Assembly (NCBI GenBank): GCA_015485015.1
Contig: WFUK01000440.1
Coordinates: forward strand, 1 to 5,971
Direction of reading: 5' to 3'
DNA: 5,971 bases
Source of the DNA: Paracoccaceae bacterium
GTDB taxonomy: Bacteria > Pseudomonadota > Alphaproteobacteria > Rhodobacterales > Rhodobacteraceae
A program made the translations under genes and the position numbers. Shown here piece by piece: positions 1 to 5,630 of this stretch. Numbering within the stretch: the stretch's first letter is position 1; every line of letters begins with the position of its first letter. The notes under the pieces were generated by a model that made no database searches, was not told the DNA's origin, and saw nothing but the letters and a program-made list of their open reading frames with translations.

Positions 1-65
1 CAGCCCAGATGCAGCAAAGCCACCGCCTGCAGGGTCAAAAACACAAAGAGTATCACCACAATCAT
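1..65 (-). CDS. 5' end of a membrane protein gene, cut by the left edge
   Basis: An ATG at 65-63 opens a frame that stays open to the window edge. It encodes 21 complete residues, starting MIVVILFVFL and continuing LTLQAVALLHLG. This is one uninterrupted hydrophobic stretch, so it is either a first transmembrane helix or a signal anchor. The start overlaps the TGA stop of the upstream four-helix protein gene as ATGA (65-62), the usual sign of translational coupling in an operon. A purine-rich GGGGGGTG about 5 bases upstream of the ATG can serve as ribosome binding site. The function is unknown because the rest lies outside the window. It would share the promoter and TetR-type control proposed for its upstream partner. 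The frame and start are seen directly; that the gene is real is inferred from the overlap, the ribosome binding site and the hydrophobic composition. Confidence 0.6.
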   Translation of the reverse strand, partial: MIVVILFVFLTLQAVALLHLG

Positions 66-439
66 ACTTGCACCCCCCGCCAATAGCCAACCGATACAAG
101 CAAGCCAAGAACAAGAAAAATATAGAATTGTGGAAAGACAAAGGGCGCGCCAAGGCGAAGCGCGCCATAGAGCAGAAACAGGCCCGAAAAAGCAAAAAAC
201 TGGGCGGCAATGAGCGGGGCCGCCCCCATATCCCGCCCGATAGCGGCCAGGCCCAGCCAGATGGCGCTCAACACCATGATCGCGGTTATGGCATGCCATA
301 TCACCGATATAACCGCTTTAACATCGGTTGCCAGCCCGCTTTCCAATACCGGCTTGTGTATCGCGGGACCGCCCCCGATCACATGCGCGCCAATTGTCAG
401 CACAGTCAGCGCCATTGCGGCCAAATACCAATAATTCAT
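62..439 (-). CDS. small four-helix integral membrane protein, function unknown
   Basis: The gene encodes 125 residues from ATG 439-437 to a TGA at 64-62. A strong GGAGGG lies about 5 bases upstream of this ATG and decides the start. In-frame alternatives at 451 (ATG) and 487 (TTG) would place that site inside the gene and are less likely. Four hydrophobic segments fit transmembrane helices at about residues 4-22, 41-66, 73-93 and 100-120, so this is an inner-membrane protein almost without soluble domains. Histidines H19, H28 and H49, and a GGGP turn at residues 22-25, sit in or next to the first two helices. I recognise no named family. The divergent TetR-family gene 69 bp away, with operator-like repeats between them, suggests it is the repressor's target. 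Its stop overlaps the start of another membrane protein gene, so the two products may act together. A transport or small-molecule resistance role is possible but unsupported. Confidence 0.82.
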   Translation of the reverse strand: MNYWYLAAMALTVLTIGAHVIGGGPAIHKPVLESGLATDVKAVISVIWHAITAIMVLSAIWLGLAAIGRDMGAAPLIAAQFFAFSGLFLLYGALRLGAPFVFPQFYIFLVLGLLVSVGYWRGVQV

Positions 440-447
440 CCCACCCT

Positions 448-465
448 CCATACGGTTTGGTATGG
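448..465 (+). promoter_or_regulatory. operator-like inverted repeat O1 (probable TetR-family site)
   Basis: CCATAC at 448-453 and GTATGG at 460-465 are perfect 6-bp inverted arms around a 6-bp centre. The site lies between the predicted -10 box and the start codon of the membrane protein gene, so a bound dimer would block transcription there. A closely related sequence (O2) recurs inverted at 490-507. The shape, AT-rich arms of the ATACC...GGTAT kind over 16-18 bp, is common among TetR-family operators. That the neighbouring repressor binds here is inferred. Confidence 0.6.
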
Positions 466-492
466 TTATACAGCTTGCATTCGACAAGTCAA
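465..492 (-). promoter_or_regulatory. predicted sigma70-type promoter of the membrane protein operon
   Basis: Read on the minus strand, TTGACT (492-487) is followed after 16 bases by TATAAC (470-465), a good -35/-10 pair. It predicts a transcription start near 458 and a leader of about 18 bases that contains the GGAGGG ribosome binding site. O2 covers the -35 box and O1 abuts the -10 box and the start point, the expected layout for repression. The boxes were read by eye and the start site is not proven. Confidence 0.5.
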
Positions 493-503
493 TACGCTAC
501 CGT
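475..503 (+). promoter_or_regulatory. possible tetR promoter giving a leaderless mRNA
   Basis: TTGCAT (475-480), then 17 bases, then TACCGT (498-503) is a weak -35/-10 pair facing the TetR gene. Transcription would begin about 6 bases later, at or next to the A of the ATG at 509. This fits the lack of any Shine-Dalgarno sequence ahead of that ATG. The -10 box matches the consensus poorly, but the operator O2 covers it, which fits autoregulation. Confidence 0.3.
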
Positions 504-507
504 ATGG
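490..507 (-). promoter_or_regulatory. operator-like repeat O2, inverted copy of O1
   Basis: On the minus strand this site reads CCATACGGTAGCGTATTG, against CCATACGGTTTGGTATGG for O1. The two agree at 14 of 18 positions, including an identical first 9 bases and a shared GTAT. The region also forms its own dyad, 492-510 centred on 501, with 7 of 9 base pairs matching. It overlaps the -35 box of the divergent promoter and ends one base before the TetR start codon. Its centre lies 42 bp from that of O1, about four helical turns, so two dimers could sit on the same face of the DNA. Confidence 0.58.
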
Positions 508-508
508 T

Positions 509-1078
509 ATGCAGGGAAAACTTACCAAACTCGACTGGCTGCAAGCTGGATTTCGCGCCCTCACCGAACAAGGCCCGCAAGCCTTGAAGGCCGAGCCGCT
601 GGCCAAATCCATCGGCGTTAGCAAAGGGTCTTTTTATTGGCATTTCAAAGATATACCCGATTTCAAAAGCGCCATGATCCAGCATTGGAAGCAGGCCGCC
701 ACCGCCGATGTCATTGCACAAATCGAAGCCGGCTCATCCAATCCGACCGAAAAAATCCTCGCTTTGGCCCATCATTCCACAGCCCTTCCCCGCGCAGAAT
801 ATGGCGGCCCCGCAAGCGAATCCGCCATTCGGGACTGGGCCAGATTCGAGCCGGATATCGCCAAAATCATGGCTGAAATAGATGCGAAACGCCTCGCCTT
901 TACCGCCTCGCTTTTCGAGGCCGCAGGGCAGGAAAAATCGCAGGCCAGCCAATCGGCCCGCCTGCTTTATAGCGCCTTGATCGGGTTGCAAATCCTCGCC
1001 CCCGCCAAGCTCGCCGCGCCGCAAAAGGAGCTTGCCGCGCTGGCCGCCCTTTTGCTTACACAGCCCTCGGCAGGCTAA
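509..1078 (+). CDS. TetR/AcrR-family transcriptional repressor
   Basis: This 189-residue protein has the length and layout of a TetR-family regulator. Residues 8-52 form the N-terminal DNA-binding domain. The helix-turn-helix lies at about 28-47, and the recognition-helix signature GVSKGSFYWHFKD is at 36-48. The C-terminal ligand-binding and dimerisation part is helical, with an IRDWARFEPDIAKIMAEID stretch at 107-125 of a kind common in one large TetR subgroup; the ligand is not predictable. The ATG at 509-511 is the first usable start: the frame stays open far upstream, but those codons run through the divergent gene's promoter and coding region and show no protein-like character. No Shine-Dalgarno sequence precedes the ATG, so translation may be leaderless. 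The divergent membrane protein gene and the two operator-like repeats between them suggest that it represses itself and that operon. Its last 23 bp overlap the convergent DUF2793 gene. Confidence 0.92.
   Translation: MQGKLTKLDWLQAGFRALTEQGPQALKAEPLAKSIGVSKGSFYWHFKDIPDFKSAMIQHWKQAATADVIAQIEAGSSNPTEKILALAHHSTALPRAEYGGPASESAIRDWARFEPDIAKIMAEIDAKRLAFTASLFEAAGQEKSQASQSARLLYSALIGLQILAPAKLAAPQKELAALAALLLTQPSAG
1021..1055 (-). terminator. possible terminator stem-loop after the DUF2793 gene
   Basis: GCAAAAGG (1021-1028) and CCTTTTGC (1048-1055) are perfect 8-bp inverted arms around a 19-base GC-rich loop that contains a short GCC/GGC inner stem. The structure begins on the base directly after the TAA of the minus-strand DUF2793 gene. 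It lies inside the C-terminal codons of the TetR gene. The only uridine run is the four bases within the distal arm, so it would be a weak intrinsic terminator. It may simply be a chance repeat. Confidence 0.35.
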
Positions 1079-1769
1079 GCTCCACATAATGCACCGCCAG
1101 CCGCACCGTGCCGGAAGCAAATGTGCCCGTATCGGGGCTGAGCAAAAGCGGCGTATCGGCATAATAGGTCTGGGGCTGGCCGCTTAGCCCCTTGGCCCAG
1201 GCATTCAACCCCAGCCCAAGCCCCGAGCCATAGCGGTTCACCGATCCCGCCACCCCGAGCTGCCAACTGGCCATTCCGGTGCCAGAAATCGCCGAGATCA
1301 CCCGTCCGGTCACCCCGATCACCTGCGCACCATCCGGAATGATATTCACCGTGGTTGAGCTGGCACCGGCAGTGATCACATGGTCGATTTCCGCCACGCG
1401 AAAATGGGTGCCGGCCCCGCTCGCGGCCACAGCCACCGCGTCGGTTGTCCAATCCACACCATCATAAAGCAAAGCCTCACCGGTGCTTTCATCCCAGCCT
1501 CGCCAGCCAAGCTTGGGGGTGATAAACAGCCAGCCACCATTGGCCTGCACCGCCAGATTGCCATCTTGCCCGGCCCAATCGCCAGTTGCGGCCACGCCAA
1601 TGCCGTAAGCCGTGCCATCCACCGCCACTGGCGGCACGGTGACATTGCGCGCCTTCAGCCGCATCTGCGCCACCGCATCCGCCAGCGCCAGCGCTTCGTT
1701 TACCGTCACATGCTTTTGCGCCTGTGCCGCATCCAGCAGCGGCATGCCAAAATTATATGTATTAGCCAT
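1056..1769 (-). CDS. DUF2793 domain protein, probable GTA/phage fibre or receptor-binding protein
   Basis: The gene encodes 237 residues. The N-terminal part, about residues 5-110, carries the DUF2793 hallmark PLLDAAQAQKHVTVNEAL (10-27) and a GWLFITPKLGWRGW segment (79-92) typical of that family. The family is found in tailed phages of Alphaproteobacteria and in gene transfer agents. The C-terminal part, about 120-235, is rich in Gly, Ser, Thr and Val with many predicted beta strands. It ends HYVELSLPRA, as in a beta-sandwich or fibre-tip module that could bind surface glycans. The ATG at 1769-1767 has GAGGA about 9 bases upstream, inside the last codons of the megatron gene, and the genes overlap by 8 bp (ATGGCTAA). 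Translation is therefore probably coupled to the tail-tip protein. The family assignment is recognition from sequence; the receptor-binding role is inferred from position and composition. Confidence 0.85.
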   Translation of the reverse strand: MANTYNFGMPLLDAAQAQKHVTVNEALALADAVAQMRLKARNVTVPPVAVDGTAYGIGVAATGDWAGQDGNLAVQANGGWLFITPKLGWRGWDESTGEALLYDGVDWTTDAVAVAASGAGTHFRVAEIDHVITAGASSTTVNIIPDGAQVIGVTGRVISAISGTGMASWQLGVAGSVNRYGSGLGLGLNAWAKGLSGQPQTYYADTPLLLSPDTGTFASGTVRLAVHYVELSLPRAV

Positions 1770-4700
1770 TTATGGTTATCCTCGCATCGGGGCCAGCCCC
1801 ATAGGTTGTTGATATTTGGGCGATATTCACATCAAACGGCATAACAGCCCCGTCCGCGCCCTGCATTGCCGCTGTATAGGTAAAGTTCGGCGCGCCCAGC
1901 GTTTCCTCGCGCAATACCGCCCCCGCCTTCACCACCCGCAGCCGATAAGCCTCGCTTTCTTCCCCAAGCGGCACCTCCGGCCCCGCCCAGCTGTCACCAT
2001 CAATCCGCGTGCGGCGAACCCAGCTGATCGCCAGATCGCCCACACCTTCCGCCCGCAGATGCGCCGGTGCATAGGGCCGCAGGCCAACCCCGTCAAAACT
2101 CTCGATCAAATGCGCGTAGCGCGGGCTGTCATAGCCAAGCTTGGCCGGTCCAATGCGATAATGGCGCGGCAAGCCCCGCCTTGAGGTCGGCACATCAAGC
2201 TGCACCTGCGCCCCGTCCAGCAGCACAAAATCCGTGCCGCCATACCAGATATCAGGCATTATTCCGTCTGTGCCGGCCTGCCCGCGCAAAAGCCCCTTCA
2301 GGCGGTATTGATTGGGGGCCACCAGCTCGGCATCGCGAAATTGCAGCACCTCCCAATCGCCGCTCCCCATGCGCAGGGCCGCCAGATTGGCGCCGTTTAG
2401 CACCTCTAACTTGGAGCGCGATTGCAGCTCCCCGCCCGAGACCTTTACCAAAACCGAAGCCTCGCTCCAGCGCGCGGGCGTAGCCCATGGCAGATTTTCC
2501 AGAAATTCGCCCATCACCGCGCGCCGTAGCAGCACGCCATCCAGCCCGTAGCCCGCATCCTGCGGGGCCGAAAGCACAGCCATTTCGCCGGGCCACGGGA
2601 TCGAGGTGATCACCACGGTAGGCGCGTGGGGCAGCTCGTCACCACGCAGCAAGGGCAGATCCATGATCTCGGCATAAACCGGACCCGCCGAAATCGGCAC
2701 GCCCCGATCAAATATCCGGCCCTCGGCTAATACCGGCGCATAAATCCCCGGCTCGATCCTTGTCGCAGCAATCTTGCGCAGCCCGTAATCTTGCACAGAA
2801 TCAAGACGATAACGGGTTTCAATCCCGCCATCCTCAAGCGAAACCACATCCCCCGCCGCCAGCGCCATCTGGCTGGGCGGCAACGAAAATTCCACCCTGT
2901 CCCGCGCGATCCGCGCTTCGGAAAGCCAGCGCGCCGCCACATTTTTCGCCTGCGCGCTCGAAAGCGCCAGTGGCAATTCCGAACGGCTTAACCGCGCCGT
3001 GCCTTCATCAGGAAAAGCCGCTTCCGCCGCCCCGCCTTGATAATCATTCATCGGCTCGATGAAGCCGAGGCGCACCTTGGCGGCGGTCTCGCTTTCGGGG
3101 TTTCGGGTCAGGCTGAGGGCGGGTTCATCGGCCTCGATGGCAAAATCATCCGCCCCGAGCGCCGCTTTGGAGCGCCCGTCAAATGTGCGAAACACGATCT
3201 CTCCATCGCGCTCGTAACTGCCAAAACCATAGGCCAGCATCATCGGTTGCAACCCCTGCTGCGCGGTTTCGTTTTGATCCAGCAGCGCGCCCGAAACCAC
3301 GCCATACAGCGCCTCCGTATTCACCGCGCTCACCCCGCTTCGGGCGCAAATTTCGCGCACCACCCCATCCAGCGGGGCCGCCGTGATCCGGCCCGAGAGC
3401 CAATGCCCGCGCGCATAATTCGCCCCGTCTGACCAAACGCTGCTCCGCGAGGGGAAATCCGGCCAAGGCCGCGCATCCCATGCCCAGACATGGGCGCGGC
3501 TCATCTCCACCATCGGCGCGCCATATTCATCCGAAACCGGATTATGGGCCGCCTCTGCCCAAAAGCCATAAAGCGCGCGCAGATATTGCACCTGAATAAA
3601 ATCATCCTGCCCGCCATGGCTGAAATACGGCACTTTGGATTCCGTCGATTTCGGGTCCAAAAACACATTCGGCTGGTTGGTGCCTTTATCAATCGCGGGG
3701 CAGCCGATTTCGGTAAACCAGATCGGCTTGCTCTGGGGGATCCAGTCGGTGTAATCCACATTCCGCACCCCGCCGATGCGGTTGCGATGGCCCCAGCGCC
3801 ACCAGTTTTCAATATCCTTGAAGCGAAAAATCCAATCCTCGCCATAAGCGCCATCGGTAATCGGGCTGCGCACTTGCAAATCCCGCGCCTCCTGATTGGC
3901 GTAATACCAGTCATAGCCCTCGCCCCCGGCCACATTGGATTTCAGATAATCCAGATCATAAATCGAGCCATGGGCGGCATCGGCATGGACCTCGCCATCG
4001 CGCCAATCCGAAAGCGGCATATAGTTATCAATGCCGATAAAATCGATATTATCATCGGCCCAGAGCGCATCGAGATGGAACAGCACATCCCCCGAGCCAT
4101 CTTGCGGATGATAGCCAAAATATTCCGACCAATCCGCCGCATAGCCGATTTTGGCGTCGGGCAAAATGCTGCGCACATCCGCCACCAGCGCCTTTAGGGC
4201 CATCACCACGGGAAAGGCCTCCGCCCCCGAACGCAGCTGCGTTAGCCCGCGCAATTCGGACCCGATGCAAAAAGATTCCACCCCGCCGGACAGCGCGCAT
4301 AGATGCGCATAATGCAGGATAAAACGGCGATAAGACCACTCCGCAGGCCCGCTATAGCCCACCCCCACGCCCGCAGGGGTAAAATCACCCACCGCCGCCG
4401 TGCCAAAGAAAGCATCCACCTCCGCCTGCATTGCCGGTGTTTTATCCGGCGTGCCTGCCAGCCCCGGCGCAATCGAGGCGGTGATCCGCCCGCGCCACGG
4501 AAATACCGCCTGCTCGGCCCCGCCATAAGGGTCCGGTAAGCCATTGCCCGCCGGAATATCCATCAGCACAAAGGGGTAAAACATCACCGCCTTACCCTGA
4601 GCTTTGATCGCGGCAAGGCCTTGCAGCACGGATTGATCACAAGGCGTCCCGCCAAAAACCGGACGATCCTCGGCATCGCGGCTCATCAGCGCGGCAGAAG

Positions 4701-5628
4701 CCCGCGCAGCGCCGCTCACCTGCCACGGCATCGGGTCTCCATCCACCTGCGTCTGCTCCACCTTGGGCGCAATGCTGCAATCACCGCAGCGCAGATCATC
4801 GCCAAACCAGCTCACCACCAAAGACACGCTTTCGCAATTAGGCAAATCCCCCGCCATCTGCGCAAGGCTGACCTCGAGGTCCGTGCCGCCGGTCTCGTTA
4901 TTCACATTGGCCGAGCGGTTCGCGCCCTTGCCCTCGGGATAATGCACCGGCTCGGTGGCCAAAGCATATTCACCCGAGCCGGGGATGAGCGCCACGGCCT
5001 TCACCTGATCCGCCACGCTATCCACCCGCGCACGGATCACCTCGAAATTAAACTGCGGCACCCGATTGCCAAATTGCGTCAGGTCCAGATCCTCAAACAC
5101 CACATAAGCCACGCCGCGATAGGCGGGGGCATCCCCCTCTATCGCCACAATTGCGGGGTCCGGCATCTGGGATTCATCGCCGATATGCAACCGCCAGTTT
5201 ATCTCGCTCATATCCAGCCGCTTGCCATCAGCCCAGATGCGGCCAACCCGCGTGATCTCGCCCTCGCATAGCGCAATCGCAAGGCTGACCGAATAGGAAT
5301 ATTCCTTCACCTTCGGTCCGCCCAGCCCCTTGCCACCGCTTTTGGTCACGTTCTCCTTAAACCGGCTGGCCCAGATCACCTGCCCACCAACCCTCATCGC
5401 GCCGTAAACCTGCGTCATGGGTCGGCCTTCCGCCGCATTTTGCAGGCGCAGCGTATCCAGCCGCCCTTGCTCCACCGGATCCGAGCCGCCAAGCAAGCCC
5501 TGATCGATGATATTCCCGATGGTGCCGCCAATCGCGCGGCCAATCACCGCCGCGCCAACCCCCAACACGGCGCCACCGATGGCCGAACCGATTGCGCCAC
5601 CCACCGCCGCCAAAACTATCGTCGCCAT
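1762..5628 (-). CDS. GTA tail-tip 'megatron' / host-specificity protein with TIM-barrel-like domain (Orfg15, Rcc01698 type)
   Basis: The 1288-residue length is typical of this family, which forms the tail tip contacting the recipient envelope in R. capsulatus GTA. Parts in order: a glycine-zipper hydrophobic N-terminus (1-47); a hub-like segment with VYGAMRVGGQVIW (74-86); the GTA TIM-barrel-like domain (about 345-745), with strand motifs FCIGSEL (453-459), IDFIGIDNY (528-536), PIWFTEIGCP (635-644) and HVWAWDARPWPDFP (713-726); a Phage-tail_3-like region (about 750-930); and an Rcc01698-type C-terminal region with a fibronectin-III-like stretch (about 1187-1250). E458 and E640 sit at strand ends, where glycoside hydrolases of this fold keep catalytic acids; enzyme activity is not established. 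Cysteines 265, 281, 284 and 330 could form a metal site. The ATG at 5628 follows GAGGGGAG, which is encoded within the last codons of the peptidase gene. No frameshift or stop is seen, so the gene appears intact. Confidence 0.95.
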   Translation of the reverse strand: MATIVLAAVGGAIGSAIGGAVLGVGAAVIGRAIGGTIGNIIDQGLLGGSDPVEQGRLDTLRLQNAAEGRPMTQVYGAMRVGGQVIWASRFKENVTKSGGKGLGGPKVKEYSYSVSLAIALCEGEITRVGRIWADGKRLDMSEINWRLHIGDESQMPDPAIVAIEGDAPAYRGVAYVVFEDLDLTQFGNRVPQFNFEVIRARVDSVADQVKAVALIPGSGEYALATEPVHYPEGKGANRSANVNNETGGTDLEVSLAQMAGDLPNCESVSLVVSWFGDDLRCGDCSIAPKVEQTQVDGDPMPWQVSGAARASAALMSRDAEDRPVFGGTPCDQSVLQGLAAIKAQGKAVMFYPFVLMDIPAGNGLPDPYGGAEQAVFPWRGRITASIAPGLAGTPDKTPAMQAEVDAFFGTAAVGDFTPAGVGVGYSGPAEWSYRRFILHYAHLCALSGGVESFCIGSELRGLTQLRSGAEAFPVVMALKALVADVRSILPDAKIGYAADWSEYFGYHPQDGSGDVLFHLDALWADDNIDFIGIDNYMPLSDWRDGEVHADAAHGSIYDLDYLKSNVAGGEGYDWYYANQEARDLQVRSPITDGAYGEDWIFRFKDIENWWRWGHRNRIGGVRNVDYTDWIPQSKPIWFTEIGCPAIDKGTNQPNVFLDPKSTESKVPYFSHGGQDDFIQVQYLRALYGFWAEAAHNPVSDEYGAPMVEMSRAHVWAWDARPWPDFPSRSSVWSDGANYARGHWLSGRITAAPLDGVVREICARSGVSAVNTEALYGVVSGALLDQNETAQQGLQPMMLAYGFGSYERDGEIVFRTFDGRSKAALGADDFAIEADEPALSLTRNPESETAAKVRLGFIEPMNDYQGGAAEAAFPDEGTARLSRSELPLALSSAQAKNVAARWLSEARIARDRVEFSLPPSQMALAAGDVVSLEDGGIETRYRLDSVQDYGLRKIAATRIEPGIYAPVLAEGRIFDRGVPISAGPVYAEIMDLPLLRGDELPHAPTVVITSIPWPGEMAVLSAPQDAGYGLDGVLLRRAVMGEFLENLPWATPARWSEASVLVKVSGGELQSRSKLEVLNGANLAALRMGSGDWEVLQFRDAELVAPNQYRLKGLLRGQAGTDGIMPDIWYGGTDFVLLDGAQVQLDVPTSRRGLPRHYRIGPAKLGYDSPRYAHLIESFDGVGLRPYAPAHLRAEGVGDLAISWVRRTRIDGDSWAGPEVPLGEESEAYRLRVVKAGAVLREETLGAPNFTYTAAMQGADGAVMPFDVNIAQISTTYGAGPDARITING

Positions 5629-5630
5629 GT

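Noticed and set aside
440..487. Longer forms of the four-helix membrane protein starting at ATG 451 or TTG 487
   Set aside because: The strong GGAGGG just upstream of ATG 439 selects that start. The predicted promoter starts transcription near 458, so the TTG at 487 would not be transcribed.
68..508. In-frame upstream extension of the TetR reading frame (would give a 336-residue protein)
   Set aside because: The added residues are low-complexity Arg/Lys/Gln-rich, lie antisense to the membrane protein gene and cross its promoter. A normal TetR N-terminus begins at the ATG at 509.
1380..1844. Plus-strand open frame of 154 codons spanning the megatron/DUF2793 junction
   Set aside because: It opposes two well-supported minus-strand genes and has no protein-like features.
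3490..4197. Plus-strand open frame of 235 codons inside the megatron gene
   Set aside because: It is an antisense shadow of the TIM-barrel coding region. It has no recognisable domain, and its His/Ile/Pro-rich composition is as expected from reverse-complemented GC-rich codons.
4621..5271. Plus-strand open frame of 216 codons inside the megatron gene
   Set aside because: Antisense shadow of the megatron N-terminal half, rich in His and Arg, with no family resemblance and no ribosome binding site noted.
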